This document shows positions 7,478 to 15,998 of a stretch of DNA of 64,000 nt, piece by piece (positions within the stretch are counted from its first letter, which is position 1; each line of letters begins with the position of its first letter). Both the position numbers and the translations under genes were made by a program. The stretch lies in contig NZ_CP046244.1 of assembly GCF_009735625.1 (NCBI RefSeq), positions 2,728,001-2,792,000 of the forward strand, given 5' to 3'. Below the pieces are notes generated by a model. That model made no database searches, was not told the DNA's origin, and saw only the letters and a list, made by a program, of their open reading frames with translations. This stretch comes from Moorella glycerini (GTDB taxonomy: Bacteria; Bacillota; DSM-521; Neomoorellales; Neomoorellaceae).

Positions 7478-7807
7478 ATGTTTATGAAAGGCATTGATTT
7501 TATGAAGGCTGAGTTTTTTAAAGCCCTGGCCCATCCAACGAGAGTAAGAATAATAAATCTTTTGTTCTATGATGAGCGTTGCGTATGTGAATTAATGAAT
7601 GAACTTGATTTGGAACAACCTAATGTTTCACAGCACCTGGCCATTTTACGCAAGCAAGATATCGTTGATACAACCAAAAAGGGCTTGCAGGTGTTTTATC
7701 GTATTGCTGATCCCCATATAATTACTTTAATGAAATTGGTCGAAGAAATTATTAGTGATAAACTCATTATTAATACTAGTCTAACGCAGAAGTCTAATAA
7801 AACATAG
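7478..7807 (+). CDS. ArsR/SmtB-family repressor
   Basis: A 109-residue winged-helix regulator. ALAHPTRVRIINLL begins the DNA-binding fold, DERCVCELMNEL carries the CxC metal site on the recognition-side helix typical of arsenic/antimony-sensing ArsR proteins, and QPNVSQHLAILR is the recognition helix. It should repress in the metal-free state and release DNA on binding thiophilic metalloids. A candidate promoter (TTGAGA, 16 bases, TATAAC at 7460-7465) lies just upstream. It differs in sequence from the second ArsR at 12093. Targets may include the TSUP or FMN reductase genes; this is inference. Confidence 0.88.
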   Translation: MFMKGIDFMKAEFFKALAHPTRVRIINLLFYDERCVCELMNELDLEQPNVSQHLAILRKQDIVDTTKKGLQVFYRIADPHIITLMKLVEEIISDKLIINTSLTQKSNKT

Positions 7808-8015
7808 TAAATAACAATCACTTCCTAATCATGTCGGAGTGAACAACAAAAACATAACAAAACATAAGGAGACGTTTGTTAAAGGCTTTTTAAGCGATGC
7901 CTATAGATCGCATCGTTAAAAAACTTTGGAGACCGGATGGCTCTTAATTTTGCCAATAAACTATCTCTGTTGTACTAGGATTCAGGCAGCAATAGAGATA
8001 TGGGAGGCAGCACCT

Positions 8016-8534
8016 GTGTTTCTGGAAAAGATAGACGTCACCAAAGTGGAGACCTGCCTGGCCGATGCGGAAAAGATCCGCCTGCAGGCGGTTTTGAGCC
8101 AGGACATTGAGGAGTTATTACCCTACCTCAATACCGTGATTAAGAATGCCGTATATAACCATTACGCTAAAAACCTGACCTTTATGAAAGAGTTTCGGCT
8201 CATAACCCTTTACCCCCGCAAGCTTACCATGGCCAAAGCGGTCAATATGACGGACGCCCTCCAGGTGCTGGACTGGCTCAAGGATTTAATCAACAATACC
8301 CACCGGCGGCAAAAGGAAATCCCTCCTTTATTCACCAAAAAGGAGAGGCCCACAGCGCTGCAAATATACAAATGGCTGCCCGGGACCAATTGCCGCCGGT
8401 GCGGCCAGTTGACCTGCCTGGCTTTTGCCGCCAGGTTGCTGGCCGGTGAAAACGCCCTGGCGGATTGCCCGCCCCTGGCAGAGCCGGAAAATAGTGAACG
8501 CTTCAACGCCCTGCAGGGGTTGCTGGAAGGTTAG
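8016..8534 (+). CDS. Fe-S cluster domain protein (PF04060-like C-terminus)
   Basis: A soluble protein of 172 residues. The C-terminal part has PGTNCRRCGQLTCLAFA and a later DCPPL, giving the Cys spacing of the four-Cys Fe-S domain found in CODH/ACS-related corrinoid proteins and Rnf-associated proteins. The first 100 residues are helical with no motif I recognise. I use GTG 8016, which follows GGGAGGCAGC, rather than the TTG 90 bases upstream. It could be an electron carrier or an accessory protein. The 3' end overlaps by 4 bases the convergent cupin fragment. Confidence 0.65.
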   Translation: MFLEKIDVTKVETCLADAEKIRLQAVLSQDIEELLPYLNTVIKNAVYNHYAKNLTFMKEFRLITLYPRKLTMAKAVNMTDALQVLDWLKDLINNTHRRQKEIPPLFTKKERPTALQIYKWLPGTNCRRCGQLTCLAFAARLLAGENALADCPPLAEPENSERFNALQGLLEG

Positions 8535-8782
8535 TTGGCCTGATTTTTAGTTATTTGGATGCCCATAATTTTAACCCCTTGTTCCGTCTGCATTGATATA
8601 GTAGCGGGCACAGTTATCAGGCCCTGTCCTTCTTTCAGGATTGTTCTTTCCCCATTAACTTCTATTATGACTGTGCCCTTAATCACATAAAAGATTACAT
8701 AATTATCCATCTGGCATGCCGGCATTGCTCCTCCGGGTTCGAGTTCGATTATCCTGGCTTTAAATTCAGTACCGCATGGTTT
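8531..8782 (-). pseudogene. Cupin-domain protein, probably 5'-truncated
   Basis: The open frame from ATG 8725 gives 64 residues with a cupin core (VIFYVIKGTVIIEVNG, KEGQGLITVPA). The cupin-like reading continues 19 codons upstream of this ATG (ELEPGGAMPAC is clearly part of the fold) to an in-frame TGA at 8783-8785, with no start codon in between. The usual first strand is therefore missing or broken. A shortened protein from ATG 8725 is possible but would lack one beta strand. Confidence 0.55.
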
Positions 8783-8811
8783 TCACTGTGTATTGGTAAA
8801 ACCGGCTTTGT

Positions 8812-9354
8812 TTAAGGATTTGCCATCTGGCGCCGGTAGAATTCCGCTTTGTCTTCCGCTCCTATGAGGCGGTCGATAATATAAGCAATCGCCAGTATCC
8901 CGGGGATGTTGACCAGCCAGCGGGTCAGGGCAAACTTTATGCCCAGGGCAGACATTTCAAAGAGAAACATAGGGATTTTTAAAGTCGACCAGGAACAGAG
9001 GAAAATGATAATGTTGCTGTATTTGGTGCCTTTCTTCGCCATGACGGCGGCCACCGGGAAGGCGCCGTAAAGGGGCCCGGCGGCGGCTGCCCCCAGTACT
9101 ATGCTTAGGACAATGCCCTTTAGCCCGGAACCCTCACCTAGATAGCGGATAATTGTTTCCCGCGGTACCCAGACATCTAGGAGGCCCAGGAGGAGAAAGA
9201 TCGGCGGGATAATGGCGAGCATCTCGGCAAAGTTACCGGCGGTGTATTTAAAAATTGTCAAGCCGGTGCCGGGATGGAAGACGGTTATTACCACATCAAA
9301 GAGGATGATTAATAAAAAGTAGCGGTAAGTCTTGATTAAGTTAAGCAAGTTCAC
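8812..9354 (-). CDS. Permease half-protein, second of pair
   Basis: A 180-residue membrane protein with about five hydrophobic segments, including FAEMLAIIPPIFLLLGLLDV and the conserved GAAAAGPLYGAFPVAAVM region of UPF0718-type permeases. It overlaps the upstream gene by 4 bases (ATGA-type arrangement), so the two are translated as a pair and probably assemble into one transporter. Family members are often linked to arsenic or thiol stress; the substrate is unknown. The stop is followed by the cupin fragment on the same strand. Confidence 0.7.
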   Translation of the reverse strand: MNLLNLIKTYRYFLLIILFDVVITVFHPGTGLTIFKYTAGNFAEMLAIIPPIFLLLGLLDVWVPRETIIRYLGEGSGLKGIVLSIVLGAAAAGPLYGAFPVAAVMAKKGTKYSNIIIFLCSWSTLKIPMFLFEMSALGIKFALTRWLVNIPGILAIAYIIDRLIGAEDKAEFYRRQMANP

Positions 9355-9833
9355 GCTCCCACCACCATCCCGATGATCATAGCCACGATAAAGGAAAAGA
9401 CATAGCTCAAAGAATTACGGAGGATAGTTTCTTTTTTACCGAAATACCTGCTTTCCAGGGGAGCGGTGACGACGCCCACCATCATCAGGGTCGAAACAAA
9501 GACGGCCATCTGCATGATACCGGCGCCCCGGTCGAGCAAAGATTTGGCCAGGGGAAAGGCGACAAACCCGGGAATAAGGGTAACGGAGCCCACTATGGAG
9601 CTGGCCAGCATGCCCGGGAAGCCGCTGTTTTTGCCCACCAGGGCGGCAATGGTATGAGGTGACAGGTAAGTCAGCATGATCCCTATCAGGGCTAGGACGA
9701 CAGCAAAGTCGGGTAAGATGTTGGTAAAGGCCTTCCAGCCTTTCATTAAAGCCAGCCTGGTTTTATGGCGGTCTTTCCCAAAAGAAATTAACAGCCCGCC
9801 CAGGGCCAGCAGGTAAAGAAGCAGGGTAAACAT
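9351..9833 (-). CDS. Permease half-protein, first of pair
   Basis: A 160-residue membrane protein with about four hydrophobic segments. GSVTLIPGFVAFPLAKSLL matches in position the GPLYGAFPVAAVM segment of its partner, so the pair looks like the two internal repeats of a larger permease encoded by separate genes. ATG 9833 follows GGAGAGAGGCC on the minus strand. It is divergent from the PadR gene at 9945, and the 111 bases between hold no other gene. Confidence 0.7.
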   Translation of the reverse strand: MFTLLLYLLALGGLLISFGKDRHKTRLALMKGWKAFTNILPDFAVVLALIGIMLTYLSPHTIAALVGKNSGFPGMLASSIVGSVTLIPGFVAFPLAKSLLDRGAGIMQMAVFVSTLMMVGVVTAPLESRYFGKKETILRNSLSYVFSFIVAMIIGMVVGA

Positions 9834-9944
9834 GGCCTCTCTCCTTTATGGGTTATAGCGTCTTGTTGACGAGATGGAATTATTGGTTTATTCTATTATT
9901 GTATATTAACACACATATGTAAATAGCAGATAGGGAGTGAATCC

Positions 9945-10352
9945 ATGTGCGGTTATGAACCCGGCGGGCATCACAGTCGCTGCGATTGTCGCGGCGCCCG
10001 CATGGAAGGCTTTTTGCAGCCCTGCTTATTGTTGCTGCTCTATGAGAAATCCACCCACGGTTACGAGCTGATGGAAAGCATGAACCGCCTGGGGTTATGG
10101 GAGGGCGTTCCCGATGCCGGGGCCGTTTACCGCAACTTAAGGCGCCTGGAGGAAGAAGGCCTGGTACGGTCCCACTGGTCCACCGGCGGCCCGGGACCGG
10201 CCCGCCGCCGGTATGAGATAACCCCGGAAGGGATAGATTACCTCCATGACTGGGCGGTGACCATCCGGCGCAATAAAGCCGCCCTGGAAACCTTCTTGCG
10301 GCGTTACGAAGACATTTTTGGGCAGGACAAAGAGATGGAGAAGGGGAATTAA
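9945..10352 (+). CDS. PadR-family regulator with Cys/His N-terminal extension
   Basis: A 135-residue winged-helix regulator. The PadR core runs from about residue 22 (LLLLYEKSTHGYELMESM) through the recognition region AGAVYRNLRRLEEEGLV to the wing GPARRRYEITPEG. It is preceded by a short Cys/His-rich extension (CGYEPGGHHSRCDC) not usual for PadR, possibly a metal-binding arm. The stop overlaps the convergent mini-gene by 4 bases. The palindrome at 10587-10615 is a candidate operator. Confidence 0.85.
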   Translation: MCGYEPGGHHSRCDCRGARMEGFLQPCLLLLLYEKSTHGYELMESMNRLGLWEGVPDAGAVYRNLRRLEEEGLVRSHWSTGGPGPARRRYEITPEGIDYLHDWAVTIRRNKAALETFLRRYEDIFGQDKEMEKGN

Positions 10353-10561
10353 GCCCCTTCGCCCAGTTCCTTCAGCCTTTCCTCCACGGCTTTTACTTCG
10401 GCCTGCAGCTCCTTGAGGTACTCCTCCAGGCGGGCTTTTTTCTCCGCAGCAGTTAAAAAGTGGCGGTGGAAGCCTCCGTGGTGATGGCCATGGCAGCAAC
10501 ATCCCCACCGCGGGCCGCAATCATGTCCACGGTTATGACCGTAACCGGCATAGTTACACAT
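10349..10561 (-). CDS. Cys/His-rich mini-protein with C-terminal coiled coil
   Basis: A 70-residue protein. Residues 2-35 are crowded with Cys, His and Gly (CGPRWGCCCHGHHHGG), and residues 38-67 form a charged amphipathic helix (EEYLKELQAEVKAVEERLKEL) likely to dimerise. Similar small proteins with Gly/Met/Cys-rich heads are found beside metal and redox genes in Bacillota. It faces the PadR gene tail to tail with a 4-base overlap. AGGAGG lies 6 bases upstream of the ATG. The head suggests metal binding; the function is unknown. Confidence 0.7.
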   Translation of the reverse strand: MCNYAGYGHNRGHDCGPRWGCCCHGHHHGGFHRHFLTAAEKKARLEEYLKELQAEVKAVEERLKELGEGA

Positions 10562-10586
10562 TATTTCTTCCCCTCCTTTTTGATCT

Positions 10587-10615
10587 GCTTATATATGTTA
10601 TCAACATATATAAGC
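10587..10615. promoter_or_regulatory. Perfect 13-bp-arm palindrome, candidate PadR operator
   Basis: GCTTATATATGTT (10587-10599) and AACATATATAAGC (10603-10615) are perfect inverted repeats around a 3-base centre. The site lies 26 bases upstream of the mini-protein start, where a -10 box would fall. Related half-sites (ACATATGT) occur upstream of the PadR gene near 9910-9918 and before the MFS gene. A PadR dimer is the likely ligand. Confidence 0.6.
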
Positions 10616-10667
10616 TAACCACATCATACTGCTGATTAATGCTCATGTCAAGGGGTATCCCCGCCTT

Positions 10668-11861
10668 TTATGGCGTATCACCGGTTGGTTCCAGCCTGGC
10701 CGGGGCGGCTATGTTGAACCTCACCACCAGGGCCGCCAGGATAATTAACAGGAACAGGCACAGGGCATAAAGGGCAAAGAAACGGCTGAAATTAAAAGCA
10801 TGGATGAGGCGGCCGCCGATGGCTGTACCAACACCGCCGCCGCCCATAAAAGCGAAGGCTACCAGGGACATGGCCGTACCCCTGGCCCGGGCGGCAAATT
10901 CCGTAGCGATGGTTAGCAGGGTAGAGTGGGCCAGCATGAAACCCAACCCCAGCAGGGCCACGCCCAGTATTAACATAAAAAGTTGCCAGCCATAGGTCCA
11001 GAAGAGGACGTCTGCTACAGCGGCCGCCAGCAGGCCCGCCAGCAATACCGGGCGCCGGCCCCACCGGGCAGCCAGCGGGCCACTGGCCCGTCCGGACAGG
11101 ACGGCGGCAATACCAAAGGCCGTCATGATCAGGCCGATGACAAAGTTATTATAATGATAGGTCTGGGCAATATAGGCTCCCAGGTAAGAGAAAGATCCGA
11201 CGATTAGAATACCCTCCAGCAGCACTACCAGGTAGACAGGCGCGCTGGTAGAGTTGCTCAAAAGGCGCAGGTAAGGGGCGAAGAACTGGCTTCTGGGGTT
11301 GCGTACCGAGGGTATCCGGCTACCGAGGGTATAAAGCAACAGGGTGGATACCAGGGCCAGGATGGCGTAGGCGGCAAAAACTCCCCGCCAGCTTAGGAAA
11401 TAGGCGATGGTCCCGCCGATAGCCATGCTCAGCCCCTGGCCAAGGAAGGAAATTCCCATAAAGGTGCCAATGGCCGCTTGCCGTTCCTGAAGGGGGACCA
11501 CGTCGCCGATGAGGGCCAGGGAGATGGGCATTACCGAGGCGGCGAAGATGCCGGTCAGGGCGCGGTACGCGGCCAAGCCGGTGAGGCTAAAGCCCAGGGC
11601 ACTGAGGCCTGTTCCTACAGTGAACAGAGCCATGGCCAGGTTGACAACTTGACGCTTGCCGTAACGGTCGGCCAGGGGGCCAAAGATTAGCTGGAACAGG
11701 CCAAAGGGGATCATGTAGGCGGTAATCAGCAGGCCGGCCCGGACAGGTTCAATATTTAAAGAACGGGCGATAGCCGGCAGGATGGGTGAAACCACCCAGT
11801 TGTCGGCCATAACGGTAAATCCTGCCAGGCCGAGGATGAGGATAAGGGTGTTGCGCTTCAT
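10668..11861 (-). CDS. MFS transporter (12-TM drug/metabolite efflux type)
   Basis: A 397-residue major facilitator with about 12 hydrophobic segments. The loop 2-3 motif is GPLADRYGKRQVV, and a repeat of it in the second half reads GPLAARWGRRPVL. The AMAIGGTIAYFLSWRGVF segment resembles motif C of drug antiporters. I chose ATG 11861 (MKRNTLILIL), directly after TTTTAGGAGGTTATTTGCAA, over a start 75 bases upstream. The substrate is unknown. Its promoter region carries TATATAACATAG, resembling half of the palindrome at 10587-10615, so it may belong to the same regulon. Confidence 0.88.
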   Translation of the reverse strand: MKRNTLILILGLAGFTVMADNWVVSPILPAIARSLNIEPVRAGLLITAYMIPFGLFQLIFGPLADRYGKRQVVNLAMALFTVGTGLSALGFSLTGLAAYRALTGIFAASVMPISLALIGDVVPLQERQAAIGTFMGISFLGQGLSMAIGGTIAYFLSWRGVFAAYAILALVSTLLLYTLGSRIPSVRNPRSQFFAPYLRLLSNSTSAPVYLVVLLEGILIVGSFSYLGAYIAQTYHYNNFVIGLIMTAFGIAAVLSGRASGPLAARWGRRPVLLAGLLAAAVADVLFWTYGWQLFMLILGVALLGLGFMLAHSTLLTIATEFAARARGTAMSLVAFAFMGGGGVGTAIGGRLIHAFNFSRFFALYALCLFLLIILAALVVRFNIAAPARLEPTGDTP

Positions 11862-12030
11862 TTGCAAATAACCTCCTAAAAAACAATATAGGAATAAACG
11901 CATATATAACATAGCAAGCCCCAAGCAATTTGTCAAGAAAAAAGTTCGCTAAAAGTTAGTTTAAGCGAAAAAGGAAAAAAATATAGACCAACCGGCAAAA
12001 CTTAAGGTGAGCTTTAAATATTAAATAGTA

Positions 12031-12059
12031 TTGACAAAGCCCCTGAATTCCAATATTAT
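12031..12059 (+). promoter_or_regulatory. Promoter of the arsR-acr3 operon
   Basis: TTGACA (12031-12036), 17 bases, TATTAT (12054-12059). The AT-rich stretch across and after the -10 box (AATATTATATAATTAATG) is self-complementary in part and would suit ArsR binding. It is followed by the ribosome site AAGGAGGTG at about 12078. Confidence 0.65.
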
Positions 12060-12092
12060 ATAATTAATGACTTATATAAGGAGGTGAAGGGG

Positions 12093-12467
12093 GTGACTTT
12101 AAAGGAGTGGGAAAAGTCCTTTAAAGCCCTGGGCCAGCATTTGCGACTGCGGATTATTGCCCTGCTGGCCGAACAGGAACTGTGCGTTTGCGAGCTGGAA
12201 GAGATCCTGGGCATCACCCAGCCGGCCATCTCCCAGCACCTGCGGGTCCTGAAAGAAGCTGACCTGGTCTGGGAAGAAAAAGTGAGCCAGTGGGTATTTT
12301 ACCACCTTAATAAAGAAAAACTGGCCGCAGTCCTCCAGGGCTGGCTGGCCTATCTGGATGTACCCCTGGCGGATAAGAAGGAGTTTAGGGTTGATTACGA
12401 GAAGCTGCAGCAGCTCCTGGAAAACCCTAAAGTTGCCTGCCGCCCGCCCCGGAAGAGGGATAAGTAA
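12093..12467 (+). CDS. arsR: ArsR-family arsenic-responsive repressor
   Basis: A winged-helix repressor of about 124 residues. ALGQHLRLRIIALLAEQELCVCELEEI carries the ELCVCEL motif whose two Cys residues bind As(III) or Sb(III), and QPAISQHLRVLKEADLV is the recognition helix and following turn. I prefer GTG 12093, 8 bases after AAGGAGGTG, over GTG 12084, which overlaps that site. An acr3 arsenite exporter follows 200 bases later on the same strand, so this is a standard ars operon regulator. The Cys pair after residue 115 (VACRPP) is an extra feature. Confidence 0.9.
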   Translation: MTLKEWEKSFKALGQHLRLRIIALLAEQELCVCELEEILGITQPAISQHLRVLKEADLVWEEKVSQWVFYHLNKEKLAAVLQGWLAYLDVPLADKKEFRVDYEKLQQLLENPKVACRPPRKRDK

Positions 12468-12487
12468 AGACGGCAACGGTTAAGGTT

Positions 12488-12613
12488 GTGTATTACGAGG
12501 TGGTGACGCTGTTACTTGCTTTTACTAACCGGCTATACCCTGAGGCCAACTGCCTGGAAGGCACAACCAATCATGATAATAGGGTATTTTCCTACGAAGG
12601 GGCTATGCCATGA
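12488..12613 (+). CDS. Possible small ORF between arsR and acr3
   Basis: A GTG-initiated frame of 41 codons runs to TGA at 12611-12613 in the 200-base gap between arsR and acr3. It has no recognised motif and only a weak ribosome site (GGTTAAGG). It could be a remnant of an intervening ars gene or non-coding. The rest of the gap holds the acr3 ribosome site AAGGAGG at about 12650. Confidence 0.2.
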   Translation: MYYEVVTLLLAFTNRLYPEANCLEGTTNHDNRVFSYEGAMP

Positions 12614-12667
12614 CGGTACAACCAGTTATGCATAACAAAGAAAGGGTAAGAAGGAGGAATTCAATTA

Positions 12668-13741
12668 ATGGCGCCAGCAAATAACTATCAGTCCGTGGCC
12701 AGGTTATCCCTGCTGGATCGCTTTTTGACCCTGTGGATCTTCCTGGCCATGGCCTTTGGCGTAGCTCTGGGTTATATCGTACCCGGGGTGGCGGAGGCCT
12801 TGAATAAAATGTCTGTGGGCACAACCTCCATCCCCATCGCCATCGGCCTGATCGTCATGATGTATCCGCCGCTGGCCAAGGTGAAGTATGAAGAACTGAG
12901 CAAGGTGTTCCACAATGGAAAAGTTATGGCCCTGTCCCTCGTCCAGAACTGGATTATCGGCCCCATCCTGATGTTTGTCCTGGCCATCATCTTTTTACAC
13001 AATTACCCCGAATACATGGCCGGCCTCATTTTAATCGGCCTGGCGCGGTGCATTGCTATGGTCATTGTCTGGAACAGCCTGGCCCGGGGCGATGCCGAGT
13101 ACGCCGCTGCCCTGGTAGCCCTGAACTCCATCTTCCAGGTTATCTTTTATTCAATTTACGCCTATATTTTCATCACCCTGCTGCCGGCGTGGCTGGGCTT
13201 TCAAGGAATGAAAGTCCACGTCTCCATCGGCGAGGTGGCCACCAGCGTAGCCATTTACCTGGGTATCCCCTTCCTGGCCGGCGTTATCACCCGCTTTACC
13301 CTCATGCCAGCTAGGGGCAAAGAATGGTACGAGAAAACCTTTGTCCCGAAAATCAGCCCCCTGGCTTTAATCGCCCTGTTGTTTACCATTGTTGTCATGT
13401 TTTCCCTGAAAGGGCAGTATATCGTCTCGTTACCCATGGATGTGGTCAGGGTAGCCGTTCCCCTGATCTGTTACTTTGTCCTCATGTTCTTGATTTCCTT
13501 TTTCCTCAGCATGCGCCTGGGGGTCAACTACGAGCAGACCACGACCCTTTCCTTTACGGCCGCCAGCAACAACTTTGAACTGGCCATCGCCGTAGCCGTT
13601 GCCGTCTTCGGCATCAACTCCGGCCAGGCATTCGCGGCGGTTATCGGGCCCTTGATTGAAGTGCCGGTGATGATCGGCCTGGTGAACGTGGCCTTAAGCT
13701 TCCAGCGGCGGTATTATGGAGCGGTACCGAGCAGGAAGTAA
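12668..13741 (+). CDS. acr3: ACR3-type arsenite efflux permease
   Basis: A 357-residue inner-membrane protein with ten hydrophobic segments, the usual size and topology of ACR3 in the bile/arsenite/riboflavin transporter superfamily. The essential Cys lies in [14 protein letters not shown], and [17 protein letters not shown] is the family's conserved helix with EXAIA-like signature. It exports arsenite using the proton-motive force. ATG 12668 follows AGAAGGAGGAATTCAATTA. Expression is probably under the ArsR protein encoded upstream; a terminator follows directly. Confidence 0.93.
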   Translation: MAPANNYQSVARLSLLDRFLTLWIFLAMAFGVALGYIVPGVAEALNKMSVGTTSIPIAIGLIVMMYPPLAKVKYEELSKVFHNGKVMALSLVQNWIIGPILMFVLAIIFLHNYPEYMAGLILIGLARCIAMVIVWNSLARGDAEYAAALVALNSIFQVIFYSIYAYIFITLLPAWLGFQGMKVHVSIGEVATSVAIYLGIPFLAGVITRFTLMPARGKEWYEKTFVPKISPLALIALLFTIVVMFSLKGQYIVSLPMDVVRVAVPLICYFVLMFLISFFLSMRLGVNYEQTTTLSFTAASNNFELAIAVAVAVFGINSGQAFAAVIGPLIEVPVMIGLVNVALSFQRRYYGAVPSRK

Positions 13742-13774
13742 GCAGGAAAAAAGACGGGAAATGAACGGGAAGAG

Positions 13775-13803
13775 GGAGGCGGTAAGCATTCGCCTCCATT
13801 TTT
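13775..13803 (+). terminator. Intrinsic terminator of the ars operon
   Basis: GGAGGCG (13775-13781) pairs with CGCCTCC (13791-13797) across a 9-base loop, followed by ATTTTT. It lies 34 bases after the acr3 stop. Confidence 0.85.
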
Positions 13804-13904
13804 ACATATTGATTTGCAAGGGACCCGGGAGGTTTTTAAGCTAATTTCTGAAAAAGCAAGGATAGAATTTATAATATGTAAGAAAAAAGTGCAGGAATTT
13901 TAAT

Positions 13905-13945
13905 GAATGGTGTTGAAGCTTTTTGCAGAAGTTTCAATACCATTC
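13905..13945 (+). repeat. Imperfect 17-bp inverted repeat before a truncated lipoprotein gene
   Basis: GAATGGTGTTGAAGCTT (13905-13921) and AAGTTTCAATACCATTC (13929-13945) match in 15 of 17 positions, both exceptions being G-U compatible in RNA. The hairpin ends 16 bases before the ATG at 13962, so it could act in the leader or be an old insertion-sequence end. A TATAAT lies upstream near 13870. Nothing else is seen in 13804-13961. Confidence 0.5.
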
Positions 13946-13961
13946 TTATTTATTGCAGGGT

Positions 13962-14078
13962 ATGAGCATGAAAAGATTAATTGCTGGTGTGCTGTTAATA
14001 TCTCTGTTAATTTCAGGTTGCCAGCAGAAAAAAGTTACCAGGATAAGCTTGACAGCTACTTCTGCTAATAATGACTAA
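13962..14078 (+). pseudogene. Truncated lipoprotein gene (signal peptide only)
   Basis: The frame starts MSMKRLIAGVLLISLLISGC: a short charged N-terminus, hydrophobic core and lipobox LISGC, i.e. a lipoprotein signal peptide. It ends after 38 residues. From about 14040 the plus strand is the complement of the IS4 transposase 3' end (14013-14303 on the minus strand), so the lipoprotein reading probably ran into the insertion element and lost its mature domain. The start is supported by ATGAGCATG after TTGCAGGGT, a weak ribosome site. Confidence 0.4.
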
Positions 14079-14303
14079 GGGGTCATAGGTTACGTCATTA
14101 AGATAATCAGCTTCGCCAGCCAGAACTTGCCTTACTATTTCCCGATAGACACCTTCATGGTCCATCCGGCGCCGCCCCCGGGAACTGCGTTTAGGCTTTA
14201 GGTGCAGGGTTTGAACGAAGAAGGTAAAGGGTTCATACAGGTAGATACGGATTAAACGTTTAATGGTGAGCAGCGGTCCCCGGTAACCGGCTTTTAACTG
14301 GAG

Positions 14304-15998
14304 CCTGAATCCGTGATAATAACAACTGGGTAGAACTCGCACTAACAGTAAATGGTATTAACAGTTATATTTAACATCTGCTGATACATTGAATTGGGTC
14401 TAAAGTTGATTATGTGGACGAAGGCTATTTACTCTTACCTTGGGTCCCCTGGATAAGGGAATAACAAAGTAGACCTCTCGTCCTAAGAGGCTTGGAGCCT
14501 GCTTATACAGCTAACTGGAGCTAGAAGTTCTGTATTAAGCCAACGCTTTATATAGGTACCGGAAAGCTGGATACCACGGGCTGTGCTGCCCAAATCGTAA
14601 TTTGACCTGCCGGGCGTGGTGAACCAGCCGGGACGCTATGGTAATCAGGTTTTGTATAACGGTACGCAGCCGCCGGCGTTGAGCTTTCTTATTGCGCAGC
14701 GGTACCTCCTTTAGCGGGAGGCTAAACTGCCCCAGAAGCCTTAGAATGTTGTAGGCGAAAACACCCAGGTGTAGCACCAGGTCATTGGTGGCAAACTTGC
14801 CGCTGGGCAGCCGTTCCAGGTCTAAATCGTTTTTGATTTCACTGTGGAATTGCTCACTGGTGCCGTGGTCGTGGTAGAGGGTAATGATATCCTCCACCGG
14901 GTCGGGTAAAGTGGTCCAGTAGGTTTCGACCTCAATTTCCGGGACCAGGAGAAGCTGGCCGTTTCGTAATATCGTCCGCTCGGTGACCTTATACACCAGA
15001 CGGACAGGGGTGTCAGCACCCTCGATTTTCACCATCTGGTGCCCCCGATAGACGGTTTTTCCCTCCCGTTCTAGGGTGGCGGTACCATTTTCCTTGGCAA
15101 TGGCCAGCCAGGCCTCCGGCGTTTCCTTGCGCAGGTTACGCTTAATGATAAAATCGGCTTTGATTTCCGGGTCCAAACAGACCTGGAGATTATCCTGGCT
15201 GTCATTACCGCCATCCATCCGTACTAAAAGTGGCAGCGAAGTGATAGCGCGAGCAAAGGTTAGAGCTTGTCGCAGGAACTCCGGCGTCCCTTTTTGGCAA
15301 TGCTGTTTCCCGGCCCGCAGTTCGGTATGGACGCAGTAGCCTTCCCTACCGAGGTAGGCGAAGATAGGCGCATAACCGTCGTAGCCCTTATAGGTCCTGG
15401 AAACACCCTCTTTCTTGGAATTTGAATTATCAAAGGGAGTAACATCAATATCCAAAGGGACATATTGGCGCTTTAGTTCCCTGGAACCCAGGGTAACAGG
15501 AGTTACCGGTGCCTTAAGTTTCTTAAGGAACCTGGCCGTTTCCTCGAGGATAATCTCCTGGTAGGGTACACTATGAGCTATCATATCCAGGCGCTGGCGC
15601 AGGGTAGGGCTTGAAGGCACATCCTGAATACCCAGCGCCGCAGCGAAGAAGGGGTCATCCCGAAAAAGCTCAATATGGTCAAAATCACTGCGACCCTGGC
15701 AAAGCAGGCCCACGTAAGAGGTGATAACATCCCCGTGAGAAATATCCGGAGAAGAAACACCAGGTATCCGGGTCTTATTTAGCCTGAGTTTCAGAGCAGT
15801 ATGATCAATGATTTCCCCCACCAGAGCCAGTCCGGCAACGGGGGTAAGGTGTTCATCAGACTGTTCAATGATGAATTTCATGGCCGCACCTCGCAGGTGA
15901 ACATGGATTCGTTTGCCATCCAGCCTATTATACCTTATTTTTCGCGAGGTTTTGAGCCATATCCAGATATTTTGTTATTGGGTTGTCACGGATTCAGG
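14304..15998. mobile_element. Complete IS1380-family insertion sequence, 1695 bp
   Basis: The left end CCTGAATCCGTGA (14304-14316) and right end TCACGGATTCAGG (15986-15998) are perfect 13-bp inverted repeats. Both are flanked by the direct repeat TGGAG (14299-14303 and 15999-16003), the 5-bp target duplication. The only gene inside is an intact transposase on the minus strand. Ends starting with CC and a 4-5 bp duplication fit the IS1380 family. It is inserted in an older IS4-family transposase. About 230 bases between the left end and the transposase stop carry no other gene. Confidence 0.92.
14535..15881 (-). CDS. IS1380-family DDE transposase
   Basis: A 448-residue, apparently intact transposase that cuts and rejoins the element's ends. 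Recognisable blocks are LDIDVTPFDNSNSKKEG with the first acidic pair, GYDGYAPIFAYLG, LLVRMDGGNDSQDN with the second catalytic Asp region, and YHDHGTSEQFHSEIKNDLDL with the catalytic Glu. The C-terminal LVLHLGVFAYNILRLLGQ is also typical. Length is normal for IS1380. It lies inside well-defined inverted ends, so the element may still be active. Confidence 0.92.
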   Translation of the reverse strand: MKFIIEQSDEHLTPVAGLALVGEIIDHTALKLRLNKTRIPGVSSPDISHGDVITSYVGLLCQGRSDFDHIELFRDDPFFAAALGIQDVPSSPTLRQRLDMIAHSVPYQEIILEETARFLKKLKAPVTPVTLGSRELKRQYVPLDIDVTPFDNSNSKKEGVSRTYKGYDGYAPIFAYLGREGYCVHTELRAGKQHCQKGTPEFLRQALTFARAITSLPLLVRMDGGNDSQDNLQVCLDPEIKADFIIKRNLRKETPEAWLAIAKENGTATLEREGKTVYRGHQMVKIEGADTPVRLVYKVTERTILRNGQLLLVPEIEVETYWTTLPDPVEDIITLYHDHGTSEQFHSEIKNDLDLERLPSGKFATNDLVLHLGVFAYNILRLLGQFSLPLKEVPLRNKKAQRRRLRTVIQNLITIASRLVHHARQVKLRFGQHSPWYPAFRYLYKALA

